From contig OX104119.1 in assembly GCA_944474755.1 (NCBI GenBank), positions 496,001-560,000 on the forward strand: a DNA stretch of 64,000 nucleotides, written 5' to 3'. Below are positions 52,111 through 64,000 of this stretch, piece by piece. Positions within the stretch are counted from its first letter, which is position 1. Every line of letters starts with the position of its first letter. Source of the stretch: Limnoperna fortunei. Taxonomy: Eukaryota > Mollusca > Bivalvia > Mytilida > Modiolidae. A program made the translations under genes and the position numbers. Under the pieces are notes generated by a model, which worked only from the letters and a program-made list of their open reading frames with translations, was not told the origin of the DNA and did not search any database.

Positions 52111-55100
52111 CTAGAAGGTTGTAAAGTGATGGTATAATGGTAGCAATGTAATGAAGTAGAGGGTAGTAAAGTGATGGAGCAATGGTAGTAATATAATGGA
52201 ATAGAGGGTAATGAAGTGATGGAGGTATCTTAGAAATATAATGGAAAAGAGGGTAATACAGTGATGGGGTAATGGTAGTAATATAATGGAATAGAGGGTA
52301 TTAAAGTGATGGAGCAATGGTAGTAACATATTGGAATAAAGGGTAATAAAGTGATGGGGTAATAGTAGCAATATCATGGAATAGAGGGTAGTAAAGTGAT
52401 TGAGCAATGCTAGTAATATAATAGGATAGAGGGTAATAAAGTGATGGAGCAATGGTTGTAATATAATGAAATAGAGGGTAGTAAAGAGATGGAACAATGG
52501 TAGTAATATAATGGAATAGAGGGTAATGAAGATATGGAGCAAAAGTAGTAATACAATGGAATAGAGGGTAGTAAAGTGATGGGGTAATGGTAGTATTATA
52601 ATGGACTAGATGGTAGTAAAGTGATGGTATAATGTAGCAATATAATGGAATAGAGGGTAGTAAAGTGATGGAGCAATGGTATTAATATAATGAAATAGAG
52701 GGTAATGAAGTGATGGAGAAATGGTAGAAATATTATGGAATAGAAGGTGATACAGTGATGGGGTAATGGTAGTAATATAATGAAATTGAGGCTAGAAAAA
52801 GATGGAGCAATGGTATTTATATAATGGAATAGAGGGTAATAAAGTGATGGGGTAATGGTAGTAATATAATGGAATAAAGGTAAAAAAGTGATTTGGTAAT
52901 GGTAGTAATATAATTAAATAGAGGGTAGTAAAGTGATGGAGCAATGGTAGTAACATATTGGAATAAAGGGTAATAAAGTGATGGGGTAATAGTAGTAATA
53001 TAATGGAATAGAGGGTAGTAAAGTGATGTCGCAATGGTAGTAAAAATAATGGAATAGAGGGTAGTTAAGTGATGGGGTAATGGTGATAATATAATGGAAT
53101 AGAGAGTAGTAAAGTGATGGGGTAACGATAGTAATATACTGGAAAAGAGGGTAGTAAAGTGATGTAGTAATGGTAGTAATATAATGGAATAGAAGGTAGT
53201 AAAGTGATGGAGCAATGGTAGTAATATAATGGAATAGAGGGTAATAAAGAGATGGAGCAATGGTAGCAATACAATCGCGAAAAGAGGGTAATAAAGTGAT
53301 GGGATAATGGTAGTAATATAATTGAATAGAGGGTAATAAAGAGATGGAAATGGTAGTAATATAATGGAATAGAGGGTAGTAAATTGATAAGGTAATGTTA
53401 GTGATATAATGGAATAGAGGGTAGTAAAGTGATCTTGTAATGGAAGTAATATAATGGAATAGAAGGTAGTAAAATGTTGGGGTAATGGTAGTAATATAAT
53501 GGAATAGTGGGTAGTAAACTGAGGTGGTAATGCTAGTAATTTAATGGAATAGAGGGTAATAAAAAGATGTAGCAATGGTAGTAATATAATCGAATAGAGG
53601 GTAATAAAGTGATGTGGTAATGGTAGTAAAATAATTGAATAGAGGGTAATAAAGAGATGGAAATAGTATTAATATAATGGAATAGTGGGTAGTAAATTGA
53701 GGTGGTAATGGTAGTAATATAATGGAATAGAGGGTAATAAAGAGATGGAGCAATGGTAGCAATATAATCGCGAATAGAGGGTAATAAAGTGATGGGGTAA
53801 TGGTAGTAATATAATTGAATAGAGGGTAATAAAAAGATGGAAATGGTAGTAATATAATGGAATAGTGGGTAGTAAATAGAGGTTGTAATGGTAGTAATAG
53901 AATGGAATAGAGGGTAACAAAGTTATGGATCAGTGGCAGTAATATAATGGAATATAGGGAAGTAAATTGATAAGGTAATGTTAGTGATATAATGGAATAG
54001 AGGGTAGTAAAGTGATCTTGTAATGGAAGTAATATAATGGAATAGAAGGTAGTAAAATGGTGGGGTAATGGTAGTAACATAATGGAATAGAGGGTAGTAA
54101 AGTGATGGGGTAATGGTGTTAATATAATGGAAAAGAGGGTAATTAAGTGATGGGGTCATGGTAGTAATATAATGGAATAGAAGGTTGCAAAGTGATGGGG
54201 TAATGGTAGTAATATAATGGAAAAGAGGGTAATAAAGTGATAGGGTAACGGTAGAAATGTAATGGAATAGAGGGTAGTAAAGTGCTCGGGTAATGGTAGG
54301 AATATAATGGAATAGAGGGTAGTAAAGTGATGGGGTAATGGTAGTAATATAATGGAATAGAGGGTAATAAAGTGATGGAGCAATGGTAGTAATATAAAGG
54401 AACAAAGGGTAATAAAGTGATGGAGCAATGGAAGTAATATAATGCAATAGAGGGTAATAAAGTGATGGAGTAATGGCAGTAATATAATGGAATAGAGGGT
54501 AATAAACTGATGGAGCAATGGTAGTAATATAATGGAATAGAGGGTAGTAAAGAGATGGAGCAATGATAGTAATATAATGGAATAGAGGGTAGTAAAGTGA
54601 TAAGGTGATGGTAGTAATATAATGGTATAGAGGGTAGTAAAGTGATTAGGTAATTTTGGTAATATAATGGGATAGAGGGTAGTAAAGTGATCGGGTAATG
54701 GTTGTAATATAATGGAAAAGAGGGTAATAAAGTGATGGAGCAATGGTAGTAATATAATGGAATAGAGGGTAGTAAAGTGATGGGGTAATGGTAGTAATAA
54801 AATGGAATAGAGGGTTGTAAAATGAAGAGGTAATGGTAGTAATATAATGGAATAGAGGGTAATAAAGTGATGGAGCAATGGTAGTAATATAAGGGAATAG
54901 AGGGCAGTAAAGTGATGGAGCAATGGTAGTAATATAATGGAATAGAGGGTAGTAAAGTGCTCGCCTAATGTAGGAATATAATGGAATAGAGGGTAGTAAA
55001 GTGATGGCGTAATCGAAATAATATAATGGAATAGAGGGTAGTAAGGTGATGGGGTATCGGTAGTAATATAATGGAATACAGGGTAGTAAAGTGATGGGGT

Positions 55101-55433
55101 AATGGTAGTAATATAATGAAATAGAGGGTAGTAAAGTGATGGAGCAATGGTATTCAAATACTGGAATAGAGGTAGTAAAGTGATGGGGTAAAGTAGTAAT
55201 ATAATGGAAGAGAGGGTAATAAAGTGATAGGGTAATGGTAGTAGTATAATGGAATAGAGGGTAATAAAGTGATGGAGTAATGGTAGTAATATATTGGACT
55301 AGAGAGTAGTAAAGAAATGAGGCAATGGTAGTGATATAATGGAATATAGGGTAGTAAATTGATGGGGTAATGGTAGTAATATAATGGAATAGAGGGTAGT
55401 AAAGTGATTGGGTAATGGTAGTAATATAATGAA
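52111..55433 (+). repeat. Array C higher-order block Y (3,323 bp)
   Basis: It shares most of its monomer order with block X but lacks about 1.47 kb including the SINE. GAATACAGGG (55074, equivalent to 50281) is followed after about 60 bp by the GGTATTCAAATACTGG variant (equivalent to about 51826). It also has about 270 bp extra relative to X in the 53.3-53.6 kb part. Confidence 0.75.
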
Positions 55434-58400
55434 CTAGAAGGTTGTAAAGTGATGGTATAATGGTAGCAATGTAATGAAGTAGAGGGTAGTAAAGTGATGG
55501 AGCAATGGTAGTAATATAATGGAATAGAGGGTAATGAAGTGATGGAGGTATCTTAGAAATATAATGGAAAAGAGGGTAATACAGTGATGGGGTAATGGTA
55601 GTAATATAATGGAATAGAGGGTATTAAAGTGATGGAGCAATGGTAGTAACATATTGGAATAAAGGGTAATAAAGTGATGGGGTAATAGTAGCAATACCAT
55701 GGAATAGAGGGTAGTAAAGTGATTGAGCAATGCTAGTAATATAATAGGATAGAGGGTAATAAAGTGATGGAGCAATGGTTGTAATATAATGAAATAGAGG
55801 GTAGTAAAGAGATGGAACAATGGTAGTAATATAATGGAATAGAGGGTAATGAAGATATGGAGCAAAAGTAGTAATACAATGGAATAGAGGGTAGTAAAGT
55901 GATGGGGTAATGGTAGTAATATAATGGACTAGATGGTAGTAAAGTGATGGTATAATGTAGCAATATAATGGAATAGAGGGTAGTAAAGTGATGGAGCAAT
56001 GGTATTAATATAATGGAATAGAGGATAATGAAGTGATGGAGAAATGGTAGAAATATTATGGAATAGAAGGTGATACAGTGATGGGGTAATGGTAGTAATA
56101 TAATGAAATTGAGGCTAGAAAAAGATGGAGCAATGGTATTTATATAATGGAATAGAGGGTAATAAAGTGATGGGGTAATGGTAGTAATATAATGGAATAA
56201 AGGTAAAAAAGTGATTTGGTAATGGTAGTAATATAATTAAATAGAGGGTAGTAAAGTGATGGAGCAATGGTAGTAACATATTGGAATAAAGGGTAATAAA
56301 GTGATGGGGTAATAGTAGTAATATAATGGAATAGAGGGTAGTAAAGTGATGTCGCAATGGTAGTAAAAATAATGGAATAGAGGGTAGTTAAGTGATGGGG
56401 TAATGGTGATAATATAATGGAATAGAGAGTAGTAAAGTGATGGGGTAACGGTAGTAATATACTGGAAAAGAGGGTAGTAAAGTGATGTAGTAATGGTAGT
56501 AATATAATGGAATAGAAGGTAGTAAAGTGATGGAGCAATGGTAGTAATATAATGGAATAGAGGGTAATAAAGAGATGGAGCAATGGTAGCAATACAATCG
56601 CGAAAAGAGGTTAATAAAGTGATGGGATAATGGTAGTAATATAATTGAATAGAGGGTAATAAAGAGATGGAAATAGTATTAATATAATGGAATAGTGGGT
56701 AGTAAATTGAGGTGGTAATGGTAGTAATATAATGGAATAGAGGGTAATAAAGAGATGGAGCAATGGTAGCAATATAATCGCGAATAGAGGGTAATAAAGT
56801 GATGGGGTAATGGTAGTAATATAATTGAATAGAGGGTAATAAAAAGATGGAAATGGTAGTAATATAATGGAATAGTGGGTAGTAAATTGAGGTTGTAATG
56901 GTAGTAATAGAATGGAATAGAGGGTAACAAAGTTATGGATCAGTGGCATTAATATAATGGAATATAGGGAAGTAAATTGATAAGGTAATGTTAGTGATAT
57001 AATGGAATAGAGGGTAGTAAAGTGATCTTGTAATGGAAGTAATATAATGGAATAGAAGGTAGTAAAATGTTGGGGTAATGGTAGTAACATAATGGAATAG
57101 AGGGTAGTAAAGTGATGGGCTAATGGTGTTAATATAATGGAAAAGAGGGTAATTAAGTGATGGGGTCATGGTAGTAATATAATGGAATAGAAGGTTGCAA
57201 AGTGATGGGGTAATGGTAGTAATATAATGGAAAAGTGGGTAATAAAGTGATAGGGTAACGGTAGAAATATAATGGAATAGAGGGTAGTAAAGTGCTCGGG
57301 TAATGGTAGGAATATAATGGAATAGAGGGTAGTAAAGTGATGGAGCAATGGTGCTCAAATAATGGAATAGAGGTTAGTAAAGTGATGGGGTAATGGTAGT
57401 AATATAATGGAATAGAGGGTAATAAAGTGATGGAGCAATGGTAGTAATATAAAGGAACAAAGGGTAATAAAGTGATGGAGCAATGGAAGTAATATAATGC
57501 AATAGAGGGTAATAAAGTGATGGAGTAATGGCAGTAATATAATGGAATAGAGGGTAATAAACTGATGGAGCAATGGTAGTAATATAATGGAATAGAGGGT
57601 AGTAAAGAGATGGAGCAATGATAGTAATATAATGGAATAGAGGGTAGTAAAGTGATAAGGTAATGGTAGTAATATAATGGAATAGAGGGTAGTAAAGTGA
57701 TTAGGTAATTTTGGTAATATAATGGGATAGAGGGTAGTAAAGTGATCGGGTAATGGTTGTAATATAATGGAAAAGAGGGTAATAAAGTGATGGAGCAATG
57801 GTAGTAATATAATGGAATAGAGGGTAGTAAAGTGATGGGGTAATGGTAGTAATAAAATGGAATAGAGGGTTGTAAAATGAAGAGGTAATGGTAGTAATAT
57901 AATGGAATAGAGGGTAATAAAGTGATGGAGCAATGGTAGTAATATAAGGGAATAGAGGGCAGTAAAGTGATGGAGCAATGGTAGTAATATAATGGAATAG
58001 AGGGTAGTAAAGTGCTCCCCTAATGTAGGAATATAATGGAATAGAGGGTAGTAAAGTGATGGCGTAATCGAAATAATATAATGGAATAGAGGGTAGTAAG
58101 GTGATGGGGTATCGGTAGTAACATAATGGAATACAGGGTAGTAAAGTGATGTAGTAATGGTAGTAATATAATGGAATAGAAGGTAGTAAAGAGATGGAGC
58201 AATGGTAGTAATATAATGGAATAGAGGGTAACAAAATGATGGAGCAATGACAGTAATATAATGGAATAGAGGGTAATAAAGAGATGTAGCAATGGTAGTA
58301 ATATAATTGAAAAGAGGGTAATAAAGAGATGGAGGAATGGTAGTAATATAACGGAATAGTGGGTAGTAAATTGAGGATGTAATGGTAGTAATATAATGGA

Positions 58401-59958
58401 ATAGAGAGTAACAAAGTGATGGATCAATGGTAGTAATATAATGGAACAGAAGGTAGTAAATTGATAAGGTAATGTTAGTAATATAATGGAATAGAGGGTA
58501 GTAAAGTGATCTTGTAATGGTAGTAATATAATGGAATATAGGGTAGTCAAGTGATTGGGCAATGGTAGTAATATAATTTTATAGAGGGTAATAAAGTGAT
58601 GGAGCAATGATAGTAATATAATGGAATAGAGGGTAATAAAGTGATTGGGTAATGGTAGTAATATAATGGAATAGATGGTAATAAAGTGATGGGGTAATGG
58701 TAGTAATATAATTGAAAAGAGGGTAATAAAGAGATGGAACAATGGTAGTAATATAATGGAATAGTGGGTAGTAAATTGAGGATGTAATGGTAGTAATATA
58801 ATGGAATAGAGAGTAACAAAGTGATGGATCAATGGTAGTATTATCATGGAATAGAGGGTAGTAAATTGATAAGGTAATGTTAGTAATATAATGGAATAGA
58901 GGGTAATAAAGTGATGGAGCAATGGTAGTAATATAATGGAATAGAGGGTAGTAAAGTGATGGGGTAATGGTAGTAATATAATGGAATACAAGGTAGTAAA
59001 GTGATGGAGCAATAATAGTAGTATAATGGAATAGAGGGTAGTAAAGTGATGGGGGGTGGGGGCAATGGTGTTAATATAATGGAAAAGAGGGTAATAAAGT
59101 GATGGGGAATGGTAGTAATATAATTGAATAGAGGGTAAAAAACAGATGGAAATGGTAGTAATATAATGGAATAGTGGGTAGTAAATTGAGGTTTTGTTTT
59201 GTTTGTTTGAATGGTGTTTTAACGCCACTTTCAGCAATTTTTCAGCTATTTCATGGCGTCCAGTTTTTATTGGGGGAGGAAGCCGGAGTACCCGGAGAGA
59301 ACCCCCGACCTGCGGTAGGAAAACTGGCAATCCTTGTCAATTAAGATTGGAGTCGAGTACACCCTGCCTGCAGTGAGAATCGAACGTAAATTGAGGTGGT
59401 AATGTTATTAATATAATGGAATAGAGGGTAATAAAGAGATGTAGCAATGGTAGTAATATAATCGAATAGAGTGTAATAAAGTGATGCGGTAATGGTAGTA
59501 ATATAATGGAATAGAAGGTAGTGAAGTGATGGAGCAATGGTAGTAATATAATGGAAAAGAGGGTAATAAAGTGATGGGGTAATGGCAGTAATATAATGGA
59601 ATAGAGGGTAGTAAAGTGATGGGGTAATGGTAGTAATATAATGAAATAGCGGGTAGTAAAGTAATGGAGCAATGGTATTCAAATACTGGAATAGAGGTAG
59701 TAAAGTGATGGGGTATAGTAGTAATATAATGGAATAGAGGGTAATAAAGTGATGGGGTAATGGTAGTAGTATAATGGAATAGAGGGTAATAAAGTGATGG
59801 AGTAATGGTAGTAATATATTGGACTAGAGAGTAGTAAAGAAATGAGGCAATGGTAGTGATATAATGGAATATAGGGTAGTGAATTGATGGGGTAATGGTA
59901 GTAATATAATGGAATAGAGGGTAGTAAAGTGATTGGGTAATGGTAGTAATATAATGAA
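55434..59958 (+). repeat. Array C higher-order block X, copy 2 (4,525 bp)
   Basis: Counterpart of 47589-52110, offset by 7,848 bp, with the same order of variant monomers and the same SINE with its target duplication. Confidence 0.8.
59193..59385 (-). mobile_element. RUDI-like V-SINE, 5'-truncated, duplicated copy
   Basis: Same truncation point and same GTAAATTGAGGT flanks (59181-59192 and 59386-59397) as 51345-51537, exactly 7,848 bp away. At the two sites that differ (ACCCCCGACC, GAGTACACCC) this copy agrees with the full-length SINE at 26798, so it keeps the ancestral state. Confidence 0.92.
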
Positions 59959-62900
59959 CTAGAAGGTTGTAAAGTGATGGTATAATGGTAGCAATGTAAT
60001 GAAGTAGAGGGTAGTAAAGTGATGGAGCAATGGTAGTAATATAATGGAATAGAGGGTAATGAAGTGATGGAGGTATCTTAGAAATATAATGGAAAAGAGG
60101 GTAATACAGTGATGGGGTAATGGTAGTAATATAATGGAATAGAGGGTATTAAAGTGATGGAGCAATGGTAGTAACATATTGGAATAAAGGGTAATAAAGT
60201 GATGGGGTAATAGTAGCAATATCATGGAATAGAGGGTAGTAAAGTGATTGAGCAATGCTAGTAATATAATAGGATAGAGGGTAATAAAGTGATGGAGCAA
60301 TGGTTGTAATATAATGAAATAGAGGGTAGTAAAGAGATGGAACAATGGTAGTAATATAATGGAATAGAGGGTAATGAAGATATGGAGCAAAAGTAGTAAT
60401 ACAATGGAATAGAGGGTAGTAAAGTGATGGGGTAATGGTAGTAATATAATGGACTAGATGGTAGTAAAGTGATGGTATAATGTAGCAATATAATGGAATA
60501 GAGGGTAGTAAAGTGATGGAGCAATGGTATTAATATAATGGAATAGAGGGTAATGAAGTGATGGAGAAATGGTAGAAATATTATGGAATAGAAGGTGATA
60601 CAGTGATGGGGTAATGTTAGTAATATAATTAAATTGAGGCTAGAAAAAGATGGAGCAATGGTATTTATATAATGGAATAGAGGGTAATAAAGTGATGGGG
60701 TAATGGTAGTAATATAATGGAATAAAGGTAAAAAAGTGATTTGGTAATGGTAGTAATATAATTAAATAGAGCGTAGTAAAGTGATGGAGCAATGGTAGTA
60801 ACATATTGGAATAAAGGGTAATAAAGTGATGGGGTAATAGTAGTAATATAATGGAATAGAGGGTAGTAAAGTGATGTCGCAATGGTAGTAAAAAAAATGG
60901 AATAGAGGGTAGTTAAGTGATGGGGTAATGGTGATAATATAATGGAATAGAGAGTAGTAAAGTGATGGGGTAACGGTAGAATATAATGGAAAAGAGGGTA
61001 GTAAAGTGATGTAGTAATGCTAGTAATATAATGGAATAGAAGGTAGTAAAGTGATGGAGCAATTGTAGCAATATAATGGAATAGAGGGTAATAAAGAGAT
61101 GGAGCAATGGTAGCAATACAATCGCGAAAAGAGGGTAATAAAGTGATGGGATAATGGTAGTAATATAATTGAATAGAGGGTAATAAAGAGATGTAAATGG
61201 TAGTAATATAATGGAATAGTGGGTAGTAAACTGAGGTGGTAATGGTAGTAATATAATGGAATAGAGGGTAATAAAGAGAAGTAGCAATGGTAGTAATATA
61301 ATCGAATAGAGGGTAATAAAGTGATGTGGTAATGGTAGTAAAATAATTGAATAGAGGGTAATAAAGAGATGGAAATGGTAGTAATGTAATGGAATAGTGG
61401 GTAGTAAATTGAGGTGGTAATGGTAGTAATATAATGGAATAGAGGGTAATAAAGAGATGGAGCAATGGTAGCAATATAATCGCGAATAGAGGGTAATAAA
61501 GTGATGGGGTAATGGTAGTAATATAATTGAATAGAGGGTAATAAAAAGATGGAAATGGTAGTAATATAATGGAATAGTGGGTAGTAAATTGAGGTTGTAA
61601 TGGTAGTAATACAATGGAATAGAGGGTAACAAAGTTATGGATCAGTGGCAGTAATATAATGGAATATAGGGAAGTAAATTGATAAGGTAATGTTAGTGAC
61701 ATAATGGAATGGAGGGTAGTAAAGTGATGTTGTAATGGAAGTAATATAATGGAATAGAAGGTAGTAAAATGATGGGGTAATGGTAGTAACATAATGGAAT
61801 AGAGGGTAGTAAAGTGATGGGGTAATGGTGTTAATATAATGGAAAAGAGGGTAATTAAGTGATGGGGTCATGGTAGTAATATAATGGAATAGAAGGTAGC
61901 AAAGTGATGGGGTAATGGTAGTAATATAATGGAAAAGAGGGTACTAAAGTGATAGGGTAATGGCAGAAATATAATGGAATAGAGGGTAGTAAAGTGCTCG
62001 GGTAGTGGTAGGAATATAATGGAATAGAGGGTAGTAAAGTGATGCAGCAATGGTGTTCAAATAATGGAATAGAGGTTAGTAAAGTGATGGGGTAATGGTA
62101 GTAATATAATGGAATAGATGGTAATAAAGTGATGGAGTAATGGTAGTAATATAATGGAATAGAGTGTAGTAAAGTGATGGAGTAATGGTAGTAAAATAAT
62201 AGAATAGAGGGTAATAAAGTGATGGAGCAATGGTAATAATATAAAGGAACAAAGGGTAATAAAGTGATGGAGCAATGGAAGTAATATAATGCAATAGAGG
62301 GTAATAAAGTGATGGAGTAATGGCATTAATATAATAGAATAGAGGGTAATAAAGTGATGGAGCAATGGTAGTAATATAATGGAATAGAGGGTAGTAAAGA
62401 GATGGAGCAATGATAGTAATATAATGGAACAGAGGGTAGTAAAGTGATAAGGTAATGGTAGTAATATAATGGAATAGAGGGTAGTAAAGTGATTAGGTAA
62501 TTTTGGTAATATAATGGGATAGAGGGTAGTAAAGTGATCGGGTAATGGTAGTAATATAATGGAAAAGAGGGTAATAAAGTGATGGAGCAATGGTAGTAAT
62601 ATAATGGAATAGAGGGTAGTAAAGTGATGGGGTAATGGTAGTAATAAAATGGAATAGAGGGTTGTAAAATGAAGAGGTAATGGTAGTAATATAATGGAAT
62701 AGAGGGCAATAAAGTGATGGAGCAATGGTAGTAATATAAGGGAATAGAGGGTAGTAAAGTGATGGAGCAATGGTAGTAAGATATAGGAATAAAGGGTAAT
62801 AAAGTGATGGGGTAAAAGTAGTAATATAATGGAATAGAGGGTAGTAAAGTGATGTCGTAATCGTAATAATATAATGGAATAGAGGATAGTAAAGTGATGG

Positions 62901-64000
62901 GGTATGGGTAGTAATATAATGGAACACAGGGTAGTAAAGTGATGTAGTAATGGTAGTAATATAATGGAATAGAAGGTAGTAAAGAGATGGAGCAATGGTA
63001 GTAATATAATGAAATAGAGGGTAATAAAGAGATGGAGCAATGGTAGTAATATAATTGAAAAGAGGGTAATAAAGAGATGGAGGAATAGTAGTAATATAAC
63101 GGAATAGTGGGTAGTAAATTGAGGACGTAATGGTAGTAATATAATGGAATAGAGAGTAACAAAGTGATGGATCAATGGTAGCAATATAATGGAACAGAAG
63201 GTAGTAAATTGATAAGGTAATGTTAGTAATATAATGGAATAGAGGGTAGTAAAGTGATCTTGTAATAGTAGTAATATAATAGAATATAGGGTAGTCAAGT
63301 GATTGGGCAATGGTAGTAATATAATCTAATAGAGGGTAATAAAGTGATGGAGCAATGATAGTAATATTGTGGAATAGAGGGTAATAAAGAGATGGAGCAA
63401 TGGTAGTAATATAATGGAATAGAGGGTAATAAAGTGATTTGGTAATGGTAGTAATATAATGGAATAGATGGTAATAAAGTGATGGGGTAATGGTAGTAAT
63501 ATAATTGAATAGAGGGTAATAAAGAGATGGAGCAATGGTAGTAATAAATGGAATAGTGGGTAGTAAATTGAGGACGTAATGGTAGTAATATAATGGAATA
63601 GAGAGTAACAAAGTGATGGATCAATGGTAGTAATATCATGGAATAGAGGTTATTAAAGTGATGGAGTAATGGTAGTAATATAATGGAATAGAGGGTAATA
63701 AAGTGATGGAGCAATGGTAGTAAAATAAAGGAATAGAGGGTAATAAAGTGATGGAGCAATGGTGGTAATATAGTGGAATAGAGGGTAATAAAGTGATGGA
63801 GCAATGGCAGTAATAAAATGGAATAGAGGGTAATAAATTTATGGATCAATGGTTGTAATATAATTGAATAGAGGGTAGTAAAGAGATGGAGAAATGGTAG
63901 TAATATAATGGAATAGAGGGTAGTAAATTGAGGTGGTAATGGTAGTAATATAATGGAATAGAGGGTAATAAAGAGATGGAGCAATGGTAGCAATATAATC
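59959..64000 (+). repeat. Array C, third block after marker, mixed type
   Basis: It begins like X and Y (marker at 59959, TCGCGA variants near 61121 and 61480). From about 62.0 kb it follows the monomer order of the late part of block X, without a SINE in the expected place. It continues beyond the window, so its block type is undecided. Confidence 0.6.

Larger units (their letters stand above)
46518..64000 (+). repeat. Satellite array C, 45 bp unit (continues past the window)
   Basis: The consensus reads GATGGAGCAATGGTAGTAAT, ATAATGGAATAGAGGG, TAATAAAGT, with a common alternative of GATGGGGTAATGG and TAGTAAAGT. The plus unit has about 14 G, 19 A, 11 T and one C, a strong strand bias. The unit is 15 codons long and lacks TAA, TAG and TGA in all three minus frames, so minus-strand frames stay open for hundreds of codons until an indel or variant intervenes. 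Products would be 15-residue repeats such as PSLYYPLFHYITTIT, HHFTTLYSIILLPLL or ITLLPSIPLYYYHYP depending on frame. No promoter, signal peptide or unique domain is seen, so I treat them as non-genic. Confidence 0.95.

Overview
The window is non-coding, repeat-dominated eukaryotic DNA, most likely from a bivalve mollusc. Three things point there: tRNA-derived SINEs with a conserved central domain that I recognise as RUDI-like (V-SINE superfamily, widespread in molluscs); hairpin-ended elements carrying TCCG runs and internal 165-172 bp tandem repeats, as in bivalve pearl/HINE-type elements; and the very frequent palindrome TACATGTA. Base composition is strongly AT-rich. I find no intact protein gene, rRNA gene or true tRNA gene. 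The only recognisable protein trace is a possible SWIM zinc-finger exon near 8.0 kb. The species cannot be named from this sequence.

Layout. 1-13.7 kb: AT-rich intergenic or intronic DNA with a diverged duplicated segment (475-952 and 6465-6975), a 1.1 kb TIR element (953-2057), a (TA)20 microsatellite, a 2 x 123 bp tandem repeat, the SWIM-like fragment and a doubtful hAT-like relic. 13.7-21.3 kb: nested older elements. These are ~320 bp repeated units broken by two foldback structures, a 379 bp hAT-like MITE with a 6 bp target duplication, and a hairpin-ended element (18,106-20,969) interrupted by a 1,182 bp TIR element with a 5 bp target duplication.

21.6-64.0 kb: about 42 kb of tandem DNA in which three unrelated families abut with no unique sequence between them. 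Array A (21,606-42,262) has ~1.31 kb units built from diverged sub-units, carries SINE and hairpin-element insertions, and contains a 4,911 bp near-identical tandem duplication. Array B (42,263-46,517) is a 56 bp satellite. Array C (46,518 to the window end) is a 45 bp satellite, itself a dimer of 22/23 bp halves, with alternating higher-order blocks of about 4,525 and 3,323 bp. The 45 bp unit is a multiple of three and has no stop in any minus-strand frame, so long minus-strand reading frames (up to 436 codons) are arithmetic by-products and not genes.

The content worth attention is evolutionary: SINE insertions with target duplications that date later amplification, a template-switch scar duplicated with its host block, two element families sharing one architecture, and short TACATG insertions between paralogous segments.
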